Position numbers and translations under genes: made by a program
Notes under the pieces: generated by a model
Told to the model about the DNA's origin: nothing
What the model saw: only the letters and a program-made list of their open reading frames with translations
Database searches by the model: none
Shown here: piece after piece, positions 51,921 through 61,418 of the stretch
How the letters are laid out: each line of letters starts with the position of its first letter
How positions within the stretch are numbered: the first letter of the stretch is position 1
Assembly: GCF_002335805.1 (NCBI RefSeq)
Contig: NZ_NISU01000001.1
Coordinates: 1,186,079-1,250,078 of the forward strand
Origin: Bacillus sp. FJAT-45350
Lineage (GTDB): Bacteria; Bacillota; Bacilli; Bacillales; NISU01
Reading direction: 5' to 3'
DNA: 64,000 nt

Positions 51921-52316
51921 ATGATACTAAAGCCGATTGATGTAACAAATGGAAGTACGATTAAGTATTCTGATGTATTTGGCAACCTTGGAAAAGATTT
52001 TACAATTAATAAAGGAAATGAAGTTGCGTTTTTCGTTTACGATCAGTATTGCATGAATCCAAGTTGTGATTGTGATGAAGTTATTCTTGAATTTGTAGAA
52101 AATAAAAACAATGAAAGATCTGAATTTGCTATTAGACTTTCTTTCGATAAGAAAATGTATTTAATTATTGATAGCTACAAGATTTCAAATACAGAAGTGG
52201 ACCAGATTGTAAAAGGTTTATTGAAAGATAGTAATGAGGTAATGAACTTCTTTAAGAATCGTTATCAAGATATGAAGAAAAAAGGAATGGAAGTATTAGA
52301 AGGAATATCAAAATAA
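51921..52316 (+). CDS. Hypothetical protein with CxxxxCxC motif
   Basis: A 131-residue acidic protein. The motif YDQYCMNPSCDCDEV in the middle could bind a metal; the C-terminus is helical and charged. AAGGA precedes the ATG weakly. Not recognised by family. Confidence 0.55.
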   Translation: MILKPIDVTNGSTIKYSDVFGNLGKDFTINKGNEVAFFVYDQYCMNPSCDCDEVILEFVENKNNERSEFAIRLSFDKKMYLIIDSYKISNTEVDQIVKGLLKDSNEVMNFFKNRYQDMKKKGMEVLEGISK

Positions 52317-52395
52317 TTAATACTGGTTATTAAAAGCGTGTTTCGATGCTATAGAACAACGAAGCTATGGAGTTTTCACTTTTTTAGCCGGGTCC

Positions 52396-52437
52396 AAAAA
52401 ATCCTTACTCTCAGGTTGCTGGAAGTAAGGATTTTTT
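52396..52437 (+). terminator. Terminator of the CxxxxCxC-protein gene
   Basis: AAAAAATCCTTACT and AGTAAGGATTTTTT form a long stem with T run. A related hairpin lies at 52723-52766. Confidence 0.8.
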
Positions 52438-52812
52438 ATGATTGACAATGTAAGCGACAAGAAAATCACTTATCAATGCACTTTAAAAGCTGTGATTTCG
52501 CCTATTGCTATGAACAAATTCAGCTTTGCGAATGTTGCTCATAATGTTTTTCTATCAGAAATTAACCCACCAGTTGTATAAAATATGATGTTATGCTTGA
52601 GGTATAAAATTATACAAGGAGACTTGCTTATGAAAATGTATTTTAGTATTTGGTAATTATTAAATCATTGCATCGACACAATAGCTAAGGAACTTCTTTT
52701 AGAAGGGAGAAGAAGCGATGAATAAAAAAATTCTTATTATCAGATTTCTGGTAGTAAGGATTTTTTAACTAGGGTCCAGTTTATTAAATAACAATGCTAG
52801 GGTGTAGGGGGT
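52438..52812 (+). other. Gap with a second terminator-like hairpin and micro-ORFs
   Basis: AAAAAATTCTTA...TAGTAAGGATTTTTT (52723-52766) is a divergent copy of the terminator at 52396. A 16-codon frame, ATG 52718 to TAA 52768, has a GAAGGGAG site and lies within this hairpin. An 8-codon frame at 52630 has AAGGAG 10 bases upstream. I regard both as remnants, not genes. Confidence 0.4.
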
Positions 52813-53505
52813 CTAATTTGTAATCAGTTTTCTTGTATGGATGAGCGATAGACTAAACCCCTTACCTCTAGTATTCTCTATAGTAAAGATATCTTTAGTT
52901 TTTTTGCGGATGCGATATATTAACGTATTTATTTCTTCAATACTAACATCTGGTATATAGTGGTTAGTATCTTTCCTCTCATTCCAGACATATGCTTTAA
53001 TTTCATCAGTAGTTACGAAAATATCCCTATTATTAACCAGGAGTTCTATGCATTTATATTCTTTTTCAGAAAACTTATATGTGTAGTTATCCAATATTAA
53101 TTCGTGTTTTTGCGAGTGTAAATTTATATTCGTAGGGAGTGTTTCGTTCTTGATACATCCCGTAAAATCTGCAGTCTGTTCTATGTTATATGTAGAAAAG
53201 GAAAATTTAATCAAGCCAGTAGCTATAGAAATCTTGTCTAAGTGTTTTAGCTGGATTTCTTCATTGGGGTTGATTTGTTTATTATTAATTGTCGTTCCAT
53301 GTTTACTATATAGGTCTCTGATGAAAAAGAATCCATCTTTAGAGTAAATTTCTAAGTGATTTCTAGATACAAAGATATTGTCGAAAGCAATATCAGGAGT
53401 GGCATTCATAACCTTTCGACCAACGATCATTCTAGGGCATTCTATCGAAATAAAAGCTCCTTTTTCATAAGGTGTACCTTGTTCAATAATTATAAAGGAA
53501 TTCAT
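52813..53505 (-). CDS. FHA domain-winged helix protein
   Basis: A 230-residue protein. Residues about 25-100 form an FHA phosphothreonine-binding domain: MIVGRKV, then FVSRNHLEIYSKDGFFFIRD and SKHGTTINN. Residues about 135-225 form an OmpR-type winged helix (FSEKEYKCIELLV, then INTLIYRIRKKT and ENTRGKGFSLS). The combination suggests a regulator that reads threonine phosphorylation. Kinase genes occur at 15-17 kb, but no direct link is shown. It is divergent from the gene at 53633. Confidence 0.85.
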   Translation of the reverse strand: MNSFIIIEQGTPYEKGAFISIECPRMIVGRKVMNATPDIAFDNIFVSRNHLEIYSKDGFFFIRDLYSKHGTTINNKQINPNEEIQLKHLDKISIATGLIKFSFSTYNIEQTADFTGCIKNETLPTNINLHSQKHELILDNYTYKFSEKEYKCIELLVNNRDIFVTTDEIKAYVWNERKDTNHYIPDVSIEEINTLIYRIRKKTKDIFTIENTRGKGFSLSLIHTRKLITN

Positions 53506-53632
53506 AATCTTCTCCTTTTACTGAAGTATTATCACTTTTTTGTTATTTACATATTATTCTTTAGCTATTGAGAAGAAATCTACCATTTAATATACTACTA
53601 ATCGTATTATAAAAAAAGGGGAGTATATTAAA

Positions 53633-54613
53633 GTGAAATATAAAAAAATAGCAAAAAGAGCCGTATTTATAATTCTATTACTAGCTTTATTCATATTTGT
53701 TAATAATAGTTCAATGTTTACAAAGGATCGTAACGGAGAGCCTATGCTTTTAGCACACAGAGGATTGGGACAGACATTTGATATGGTTGGTATTACGGGT
53801 GATACTTGTACAGCAGAAAGAATTTTCGAACCAGAACATCATTATCTTGAGAATACCATTTCCTCAATTAAAGCAGCATTTGACGCAGGTGCAGACATTG
53901 TAGAAATTGATATTCACCCTACTAAAGATGGGGAATTTGCCATTTTTCATGATTGGACACTAGATTGTAGAACAGATGGAGAAGGGACTACACGAGAGCA
54001 TACAATGGAAGATTTAAAACAACTAGATGTAGGTTACGGTTATACAGCTGATAACGGGAAATCCTATCCTTTTCGTGGTATGGGAGTTGGGTTAATGCCT
54101 ACACTTGATGAAGTATTGGAGGAATTCCCAAACAACTCTTTTCTTATACACATTAAAAGTAATGATGCAGAAGAAGGAAGCCAGTTAGCTTTATACCTCT
54201 CAAAATATACTGATAGTAGAATAGAGAGTCTTTCTGTTTATGGTGGAGACAAGCCTATTGCTACTTTCAAAGAAACTTTACCTAATATGCGGGTTATGTC
54301 TAAAGAAACAATGAAAAGTTGTTTAATACCATATTTAGCAGTCGGTTGGACAGGATATGTTCCTTCATCCTGTGAAAACACGCAACTACACATACCAGAA
54401 ACATATTTTACTTATTTATGGGGTTATCCAAATAAATTTTTAAATAGAATGGAGAGTGTTGATACAAGAGTTATTCTTGTTGCTGGTAATGGAGGATGGT
54501 CAGAAGGGTTTGATCAAGTACAAGATTTGGAGCGGTTACCTAAAGGATATACTGGTGGAATATGGACAAACCGTATTGATATTATTGCCCCACTCATTCA
54601 GGCGCAAGACTAA
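53633..54613 (+). CDS. Glycerophosphodiester phosphodiesterase-family protein
   Basis: A 326-residue protein with an N-terminal signal anchor (about residues 8-24) and a GDPD TIM barrel outside. LLAHRGLGQ carries the first catalytic histidine, ENTISSIKAAFDAGADIVEI the metal Glu and Asp, and FAIFHDWTLDCRTDG the second histidine. GTG 53633 follows AGGGGAG. It may hydrolyse glycerophosphodiesters or teichoic acid-related substrates; four cysteines are unusual for the family. Confidence 0.87.
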   Translation: MKYKKIAKRAVFIILLLALFIFVNNSSMFTKDRNGEPMLLAHRGLGQTFDMVGITGDTCTAERIFEPEHHYLENTISSIKAAFDAGADIVEIDIHPTKDGEFAIFHDWTLDCRTDGEGTTREHTMEDLKQLDVGYGYTADNGKSYPFRGMGVGLMPTLDEVLEEFPNNSFLIHIKSNDAEEGSQLALYLSKYTDSRIESLSVYGGDKPIATFKETLPNMRVMSKETMKSCLIPYLAVGWTGYVPSSCENTQLHIPETYFTYLWGYPNKFLNRMESVDTRVILVAGNGGWSEGFDQVQDLERLPKGYTGGIWTNRIDIIAPLIQAQD

Positions 54614-54872
54614 GTAAGCATATATCAATAGTAAGTAGGCGATGCATGAGTAATAAGAGCATCGCTTTTCTTATTTTCTATAATTATCAAATTTTTTTAT
54701 GGCCACTTGAATAACTTGATTAAAGGTAAATAATTTTGATTTCACTGAACACCAAATAATTTCAACTAAGCGGTAGTGGAACTGATTCTATAATAACAAC
54801 CTATTGCAGGATATTTGACCATGGGTGGTAAATGTTTAGTAGATAGAACATTTAAAAGGGAGTGGGAAGTAT

Positions 54873-55844
54873 ATGAAAACACGAGTAACTGAGATTTTCG
54901 GGATCAAATACCCAATTGTTCAAGGAGGACTTGCTTACTTAGCTTATGCAGAACTGGCAGCTGCTGTTTCTAATGCTGGTGGACTTGGACAAATTACTGC
55001 AGCAACACTAGGCACACCTGAAAAACTACGTGAGGAAATTCGGAAAGTGCGTACCCTCACTAATCATCCGTTTGGTGTAAACTTTGCGATTGCAAAGCAC
55101 GACAACGGAGGAAAATATCGGGAATTGCTTGAAGTTGCAATTGAGGAAAAGGTACCGGCTATCTCTTTAACGGGAGCGAACCCACAACCTGTATTTGAGC
55201 GAATAAAAGGAGAAACCATTCGTACGCTTGTCCTTGTAGCAGGGGTTAGACAAGCAATAAAAGCAGAAGAACTAGGTGCTGACGCTGTGATGGCGGTTGG
55301 ACAGGAAGGTGGCGGACATTTAGGGCGGGATGATATTGGTACAATGGTGCTTATTCCTCGTGTCGTAGATTCTGTATCAATTCCTGTATTAGCTAGCGGA
55401 GGTATTGGGGATGGACGTGGATTACTCGCAGCACTTTCACTTGGTGCAGAAGGAATTGAGATGGGGACTCGCTTTATTGCAACGAAGGAGTGTATTCAAG
55501 CAAATGAGAAATATAAACAGGCAATTGTTAATGCAAAAGAGACGGATACAGTGATTATTAAGAAAACATTAGGCGCTCCAGGACGTGTCCTTAAAAGTGA
55601 TTTTGCAATGAGTATTATCGAACGTGAACAAGAAGGAGCAACCTACGAAGATTTGAAAGATGTCATTAGTGGTAAAGCGAATCTTAACTATATCTACGAT
55701 GGAAATGAAGTAGAAGGCTTCGGATGGGCTGGTCAGGTAATTGGCCTTATCAAGGATGTTCCAACAGTACAGGAGTTATTTGATGAGATGATAATGACGG
55801 TAGAAAAAGGATCAAGCCGTATCAATAATATTATTGAAAAATAG
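54873..55844 (+). CDS. Nitronate monooxygenase-like (FabK-like) flavoprotein
   Basis: A 323-residue FMN-dependent TIM-barrel protein of the 2-nitropropane dioxygenase group. YPIVQGGLAYLAYAELAAAV, GADAVMAVGQEGGGHLGRDD (with the active-site His) and VLASGGIGDGRGLLAALSLG are signatures. FabK enoyl-ACP reductases share these motifs; without their cofactors I cannot separate the two. A GGGAGTGG site precedes the ATG. Confidence 0.87.
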   Translation: MKTRVTEIFGIKYPIVQGGLAYLAYAELAAAVSNAGGLGQITAATLGTPEKLREEIRKVRTLTNHPFGVNFAIAKHDNGGKYRELLEVAIEEKVPAISLTGANPQPVFERIKGETIRTLVLVAGVRQAIKAEELGADAVMAVGQEGGGHLGRDDIGTMVLIPRVVDSVSIPVLASGGIGDGRGLLAALSLGAEGIEMGTRFIATKECIQANEKYKQAIVNAKETDTVIIKKTLGAPGRVLKSDFAMSIIEREQEGATYEDLKDVISGKANLNYIYDGNEVEGFGWAGQVIGLIKDVPTVQELFDEMIMTVEKGSSRINNIIEK

Positions 55845-56063
55845 ACATCTAGATAGGTTTCATAACTGAAAAGAAAATGGTTACTTCGGAGAGCATTGAA
55901 AAAATTTAAACTAGCCGAATCGAGGCGAAGTAATATCTTTTAGTCGAACTCAAACACACAAAAGAATTGAAGAATATATTGGTTTATTATGGTAGTATTG
56001 AGAAAGTATAGTTTAATACAGTACTACTATATATAACTAAAGCGTTTTAAGGAGGCAATTGCT

Positions 56064-57323
56064 TTGTATGGGTTTGAACAATTATTATTGAATGTTCTTT
56101 TTCTAATTGTTTTCCTATTATTTATCCCACTTATTTTAGAATTAAATGGAAATAGTTTTATCAAAAGAAATAAGAGATTCATAGTATGTATTTCTGCCTT
56201 ATTAGCGATTATTACATGTATGTCTTTTCCCATTCCAATTATGGATGGTTACTTTTTTGACTTGCGTTTTGTTGCCATAACATTTGGAGGATTATATGGT
56301 GGCATATCATTGATCCTTTTTTTAACTGGTGGTGCATTGGTTTATCGATTTTTCCTGGGAGGGAGCGGTGCTTATGCTACTGTAATCGTTATAACAATAC
56401 TATCGACTTTGCTCATTCTTCTAACCAATAAATTTCAGAACTCTTCCAGGAAGAAAAAAATAGTAATTGGTAGCTCACTTTCAGTATTTGCTTCTTTAGT
56501 AGCGATCTTAAATTCTACCTTTATTTTCAATGCTGCCTTTTCTTCTTTATTTATTTTTTGGTATTTATCAATAACATTGTGTACGACTGTTTTAGTAATA
56601 TATTTACATGAGGTTTTTCGTGATAGTGTGCTGATTAATAAAAGAGTTATTAAAGCAGAGAAAATGGAGGTTGTTAGCCACCTTGCTTCTTCAGTATCAC
56701 ATGAAGTGAGAAATCCATTAACGACTGTCAGAGGTTTTCTACAAATGATGGAGCAGTTTGACTTGCCAGAAGATAAAAGTAAAGAGTATATGAAAATTTC
56801 AATAGATGAAATTGATAGGGCTAATGATATTATTCGAGATTATTTAACATTTGCTAAGCCCTCTCCAGAAAATATTCAAACACTTAGTATCCGTAAAGAA
56901 CTACATAGGACAATTCAACTGATAACGCCCTTGGCTAATATGAACGGTGTTGAAATAACAACAAAGATTGATGATTTATTTATAAAAGGTGAAGAGCAAT
57001 TCTTCCAACAATGCTTAGTTAACATTACAAAAAACTGTATCGAAGCAATGCCACATAACGGCACTCTAAGTATAGAGGCTAAAGAAGAAAATGGTGAACT
57101 ATTATTGCTAATTGCCGATACTGGTAAAGGAATGACGAAAGAGCAACTAGAACGAATCGGTGAACCTTACTTCACGACAAAGGGAAGAGAAGGGACAGGA
57201 CTTGGAATGATGGTTTCTATGAATATCATTGAAACAATGAATGGAAAATTAAATGTCACAAGTAAATTAAAAGAAGGAACAAACTTTTACATTCGTTTAC
57301 CTATTGTTGAAAAAGCGGCGTAA
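56064..57323 (+). CDS. Sensor histidine kinase with 5TM-LytS-type sensor
   Basis: A 419-residue histidine kinase. The N-terminal ~190 residues have five or six transmembrane helices of the 5TM-5TMR-LYT type (VAITFGGLYGGISLILFLTG). The phosphoacceptor H is in SSVSHEVRNPLTTVRGFLQ, then N-box NCIEAM, G1 DTGKGM, F-box PYFTTK and G2 GTGLGM. This resembles sporulation phosphorelay kinases such as KinB. No response regulator is adjacent. TTG 56064 follows AAGGAGG. Confidence 0.9.
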   Translation: MYGFEQLLLNVLFLIVFLLFIPLILELNGNSFIKRNKRFIVCISALLAIITCMSFPIPIMDGYFFDLRFVAITFGGLYGGISLILFLTGGALVYRFFLGGSGAYATVIVITILSTLLILLTNKFQNSSRKKKIVIGSSLSVFASLVAILNSTFIFNAAFSSLFIFWYLSITLCTTVLVIYLHEVFRDSVLINKRVIKAEKMEVVSHLASSVSHEVRNPLTTVRGFLQMMEQFDLPEDKSKEYMKISIDEIDRANDIIRDYLTFAKPSPENIQTLSIRKELHRTIQLITPLANMNGVEITTKIDDLFIKGEEQFFQQCLVNITKNCIEAMPHNGTLSIEAKEENGELLLLIADTGKGMTKEQLERIGEPYFTTKGREGTGLGMMVSMNIIETMNGKLNVTSKLKEGTNFYIRLPIVEKAA

Positions 57324-57336
57324 TCTAAAAAAAAAT

Positions 57337-57400
57337 AAAAAAGAAATGTTGAGGGACTTAACTAGATGTTAGCCCTAGGGTTAAACACATTTCTTTTTTA
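57337..57400. terminator. Terminator of the histidine kinase gene
   Basis: AAAAAAGAAATGT and ACATTTCTTTTTT form a 13-bp stem with a long internal loop and T run. Confidence 0.7.
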
Positions 57401-57445
57401 TTTTAATAGTTACTAATAAATGACAATCTAAAAAGCTACATGTTG

Positions 57446-57601
57446 TTATGCTTTTTTAACGAGCTTATCAATATGAACAAGAATCGTTTTATGAGCACTA
57501 AATAAGCTGCTTTCAACTAATTCACAGCCACCATTGCTGTATATCCAAAGAATTTTATACTCTCTACCTTCATGAAATACAGTATCACCTATTTTAAACA
57601 T
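57446..57601 (-). CDS. Small hypothetical protein (51 aa)
   Basis: ATG 57601 (MFKIGDTVFHEGREYKI) follows GGGAGGGG. The 51-residue product looks like a small SH3-like or KOW-like beta barrel (IGDTVFHEGREYKILWIY). An upstream in-frame ATG overlaps the site and is not preferred. Function unknown. Confidence 0.6.
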   Translation of the reverse strand: MFKIGDTVFHEGREYKILWIYSNGGCELVESSLFSAHKTILVHIDKLVKKA

Positions 57602-57711
57602 TACCCCTCCCGTACAGCCTAGGGCTAACTTCATAACTATATAGGCAATATAGATTAATAGATATAGGTTTATTTACCTATTAATGAGCAAGAGATCAAG
57701 AAGTACTGGAG

Positions 57712-57743
57712 GAGGTCACTAAAAAAGTGTGATTAGTGGCCTC
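57712..57743. repeat. Inverted repeat
   Basis: GAGGTCACTA and TAGTGGCCTC pair at 9 of 10 positions around a 12-base loop. A related AAAAAGTG/TAGTGGCCTC block occurs near 30190-30224. Probably a terminator-like or mobile palindrome. Confidence 0.45.
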
Positions 57744-57887
57744 TACTGGAGCGAACGTAGACCGTACAGCTTTGAATAGCGTCAGGAAAAAATGTGGATT
57801 TCCTACGTTAAGCAAAATATAGAATAGAAAAATCGCTTCCTTTACGTGTTTACGAATCGATTTTAATTTGGTTATTTATACTGTTCA

Positions 57888-58319
57888 TTATAATTCTTTT
57901 ACCATCAACACATGTGGTATACCATCTTCCATAAAGATATCCGAAGAAGTTTTATAGCCTAGATTCTTATAAAATCCCTCTGCTTGTGTTTGCCCGTGCA
58001 ATTTAACTTTAAACACTTCTTTTTCTTTTGCTATATTTTCTAATGCCTTTATGATATTTTTGCCAAAACCCATTTTGCGATAAGATTTTAAGATACAGAT
58101 TCGTTCTATTTTACCTACTCCATTGACAAAACGTAGTCTTCCTGTACCAACAGGTTCATCGTTGTAATACATTAAGATGTGTTCACATTTTTCATTAACT
58201 GTATCAAACTCATCAAATTCATCTTCAAGCGGTACCTCTTGTTCTTTTACGAATACCTCTTTTCTAATATGAAAGGCTTTTTGTAGATCATTTTCATTTG
58301 TAATTTTCTTTAACGCCAT
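57888..58319 (-). CDS. GNAT-family acetyltransferase (YjcF-like)
   Basis: A 143-residue GNAT similar to B. subtilis YjcF. IRKEVFVKEQEVPLEDEFDE, VGTGRLRFVNGVGKIERICI and SYRKMGFGKNIIKALE (acetyl-CoA loop) are characteristic, and HGQTQAEGFYKNLGY closes the fold. It is divergent from the marR-paiA-paiB operon, and the two operator palindromes lie between them. Substrate unknown. Confidence 0.87.
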   Translation of the reverse strand: MALKKITNENDLQKAFHIRKEVFVKEQEVPLEDEFDEFDTVNEKCEHILMYYNDEPVGTGRLRFVNGVGKIERICILKSYRKMGFGKNIIKALENIAKEKEVFKVKLHGQTQAEGFYKNLGYKTSSDIFMEDGIPHVLMVKEL

Positions 58320-58389
58320 TTGCCTTCAGACCTTTCTGAAATTATTTTCTAATCAGTTACAATTAAATGATTATTGTTTTGGGTTAATT

Positions 58390-58407
58390 TTATTGCAAAT
58401 GCAACAA
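58390..58407. promoter_or_regulatory. MarR-type operator, site 1
   Basis: TTATTGCAAATGCAACAA is an 18-bp dyad (7 of 8 positions per arm, 2-base centre). It lies 47 bp centre to centre from an equivalent site at 58437 in the divergent promoter region. Confidence 0.65.
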
Positions 58408-58436
58408 AAATGAGCTAAATTTAATATATGATATTT

Positions 58437-58454
58437 TTGTTGTATTTGCAACAA
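58437..58454. promoter_or_regulatory. MarR-type operator, site 2
   Basis: TTGTTGTATTTGCAACAA is an 18-bp dyad with the same right arm (TGCAACAA) as site 1. It lies 28 bases before the MarR ATG, between the promoter and ribosome site. Confidence 0.68.
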
Positions 58455-58481
58455 TAAATGCACTAGGGAGGGGAGGTAAGT

Positions 58482-59478
<997 letters not shown>

Positions 59479-59500
59479 CTTTTTTGAGAGGTGGATTATA

Positions 59501-60112
59501 ATGTATATTCCTTCACAATTTAAAATTGCAGATGAAGCAATGATTTACGACATTATTAAAGAACATAGTTTCGCAACCCTTTTTTCTGAGCACAATGGAA
59601 TGCCATTTGCAACTCATTTACCATTAATTTTGAATAAGGAGAATACATACTTATATGGACACTTAGCTCGTCCAAACCCCCAGTGGAAAGATATTGAAAA
59701 CCAAACGGTTTTAGCTGTTTTCCATGGTCCTCATTGTTATATCTCTCCATCTTGGTATGAGACGAATCAAGCAGTACCGACATGGAATTACGTGTCAGTT
59801 CATGTTTATGGTGAAGTCGAACTTTTAGAGGACGAAAATGAGTTAATGCATTCTTTACAAGAAATGGTATTTAAATATGAAACTTCTGATAGTTCATACA
59901 CAATGCAGGATGTAGATGCTGAGCTTCTCGCAGGTATGAACAAAGGCGTACAAAGTTTCAAAATAAAAATTAATAAGGTAGAAGGAACAGCTAAATTAAG
60001 TCAAAACCATTCATTACAGCGACAAGAGCTAGTTATTAAACAGCTAGAACAAATTTCAAATTCAGATGAACAACAAATTTCCTCATTAATGAAGGCAAAT
60101 TTTAAAAAGTAA
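59501..60112 (+). CDS. paiB: PaiB, FMN-binding split-barrel regulator
   Basis: A 203-residue PaiB-family protein. In B. subtilis the pai locus represses sporulation and protease genes. [44 protein letters not shown] and [13 protein letters not shown] are characteristic of the FMN-binding split barrel. AGAGGTGG precedes the ATG. It completes the marR-paiA-paiB unit. Confidence 0.95.
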   Translation: MYIPSQFKIADEAMIYDIIKEHSFATLFSEHNGMPFATHLPLILNKENTYLYGHLARPNPQWKDIENQTVLAVFHGPHCYISPSWYETNQAVPTWNYVSVHVYGEVELLEDENELMHSLQEMVFKYETSDSSYTMQDVDAELLAGMNKGVQSFKIKINKVEGTAKLSQNHSLQRQELVIKQLEQISNSDEQQISSLMKANFKK

Positions 60113-60140
60113 TTGTTTAATGGAGCTTTAGTGTAGGGAC

Positions 60141-60174
60141 TGTTGCAATGGCAGTTCCTACTGTTGTTGAAGAA
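60141..60174. repeat. 34-bp intergenic repeat, copy 2
   Basis: Matches 43278-43311 at 32 of 34 bases; here it follows paiB and precedes a terminator. Confidence 0.7.
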
Positions 60175-60201
60175 TTCAGGTTAATTCAAAAAGGTATAGT
60201 A

Positions 60202-60239
60202 AAAAACGAACTAATTCGAAAAAGAATCAGTTCGTTTTA
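60202..60239. terminator. Bidirectional terminator between paiB and arsI
   Basis: AAAACGAACTAATTC and GAATCAGTTCGTTTT pair with one mismatch around a short loop, with A and T runs on both sides. Confidence 0.85.
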
Positions 60240-60262
60240 TTTGTTTATTACTCATAAACGTA

Positions 60263-60658
60263 TTAAATGCAACAGGTTTTAATGGTGTCAACTTCCGTAT
60301 CTTCTTTCGTAAAGAAAAATTCCCATTCATGTCCATCTGGGTCAGTAATCCAAAACTTATCCTGTCTCGCATAGCAGCACGTAGTATCGTTCTCATCTCG
60401 TGAGAAGAACCCCTGCATATCAAGTCTATCTTTTTGCTTTTTTAATTCTTCGGTGCTAGCAACTTGAAAGCCAAAATGATTGATATGATTTCCCTCCACA
60501 CGTTCTACTGGTCGCAAAGTGAAATTTAAACCTGGATCTTCTAATAAAAATTTTGCATAATCTTGTTTTACCTTTACAGGTGTTGAACCAAAGAGCTTCG
60601 AATAAAAGGAAATTGACTCTGCTAAGTTCGTGACATTTAAACCAATATGAATATTCAT
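60263..60658 (-). CDS. arsI: ArsI/CadI-family organoarsenical C-As lyase
   Basis: A 131-residue VOC-fold protein of the ArsI/CadI family. ArsI cleaves the C-As bond of trivalent organoarsenicals. C94-C95 in NDTTCCYARQDKFWITDPDG is the vicinal arsenic-binding pair; H4 in MNIHIGLN, H61 in NHINHFGF and E111 or E113 in HEWEFF are metal ligands. ATG 60658 follows AGGAGG; an upstream extension has no site. It is downstream of arsR. No efflux gene follows. Confidence 0.88.
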   Translation of the reverse strand: MNIHIGLNVTNLAESISFYSKLFGSTPVKVKQDYAKFLLEDPGLNFTLRPVERVEGNHINHFGFQVASTEELKKQKDRLDMQGFFSRDENDTTCCYARQDKFWITDPDGHEWEFFFTKEDTEVDTIKTCCI

Positions 60659-60686
60659 TCTTCTAATTCCTCCTATATATTTATAT

Positions 60687-60702
60687 ATCAACTTTTTTTG
60701 AT
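60687..60702 (-). promoter_or_regulatory. ArsR-type box A (between arsR and arsI)
   Basis: ATCAACTTTTTTTGAT fits ATCAA-N6-TTGAT and lies 29 bases before the arsI start, so arsI may have its own ArsR-controlled promoter or be bound as a roadblock. Confidence 0.6.
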
Positions 60703-60721
60703 GCGTTCATCAAAAAAATAA

Positions 60722-61030
60722 CTAACAAGTAGGGCGAAAGAGACAACACAATTCGGGTGACAATAAATGATTAACCTGAATTTGATTTAGCTCATAATAA
60801 TTCCATTTCCCTTTCTTTTCTTGTTTAATAAGATCGACATCCATTAATATTTTTAAATGATAAGATAGTTTAGATTGGGGCAGCTCCATAATATCGCAAA
60901 GATCACATACACAAACTTGCCCACGAGTACATAATTCATTCATTAGTTTTAATCGTTTTGGGTCAGACAAAGCTTTAAAAGCATTTGCATAACGTTCAAA
61001 TGTATCTTCATTCGCATCAATGGTTTGCAT
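60722..61030 (-). CDS. arsR: ArsR-family arsenic-responsive repressor
   Basis: A 102-residue ArsR/SmtB repressor. The winged helix is CDIMELPQSKLSYHLKILMD; C34, C40, C42 and C45 (ELCTRGQVCVCDLC) include the usual CVCDL trivalent arsenic site. The C-terminus adds LCCLFRPTC. AAGGGATGA precedes the ATG. Three dyads of one consensus lie upstream of it and arsI. Confidence 0.92.
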   Translation of the reverse strand: MQTIDANEDTFERYANAFKALSDPKRLKLMNELCTRGQVCVCDLCDIMELPQSKLSYHLKILMDVDLIKQEKKGKWNYYELNQIQVNHLLSPELCCLFRPTC

Positions 61031-61049
61031 TTATTTCATCCCTTTATAT

Positions 61050-61065
61050 ATCAAAATTTCTTGAT
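61050..61065 (-). promoter_or_regulatory. ArsR-type box B
   Basis: ATCAAAATTTCTTGAT fits ATCAA-N6-TTGAT, 20 bases upstream of the arsR start. Confidence 0.65.
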
Positions 61066-61107
61066 GTATAAACTATACGATATTTTTTTATGTTCTGCAA
61101 GTATCAC

Positions 61108-61123
61108 ATCAAAAAAAATTGAT
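61108..61123 (-). promoter_or_regulatory. ArsR-type box C
   Basis: ATCAAAAAAAATTGAT fits ATCAA-N6-TTGAT, 58 bp centre to centre from box B. Confidence 0.65.
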
Positions 61124-61250
61124 GCGTAGATAGCTAAATAGAGGCTATTGCTATCTGTACACGAGACAGAAGAGTTGAAGAAGAGTGAAACTTTTATTGT
61201 ACATTTTCGTATGTATTAAGTAACAAAGTTTTTATTAGGAGTGGTTTAAC

Positions 61251-61418
61251 ATGTTTGATATTATACTATTTTTTATTATAGCCTTTGCTGGGGGGATTAT
61301 AGCCCTTGTTGGGTTTATAACGATTATAGGTAGGAGAATTTCAGAACCTAAGAGAGAACTTCAACAAAAAGTTGATAAGCTTGAAAATGAGGTCAGACAA
61401 CTGAAAAATAAAAAATAA
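61251..61418 (+). CDS. Small membrane protein with coiled-coil tail (55 aa)
   Basis: ATG 61251 follows TTAGGAGTGG. The 55-residue product has one long hydrophobic helix (residues 3-26), a basic GRR turn and a charged helix (KRELQQKVDKLENEVRQLK) with heptad character. It looks like a small single-pass protein with a cytoplasmic coiled coil, as in many small Bacillus membrane proteins. No family name. Confidence 0.65.
   Translation: MFDIILFFIIAFAGGIIALVGFITIIGRRISEPKRELQQKVDKLENEVRQLKNKK

Noticed and set aside
52718-52768. 16-codon frame with a good ribosome site
   Set aside because: Coincides with a hairpin copied from a nearby terminator and has no downstream gene; more likely a by-product of the duplicated terminator.
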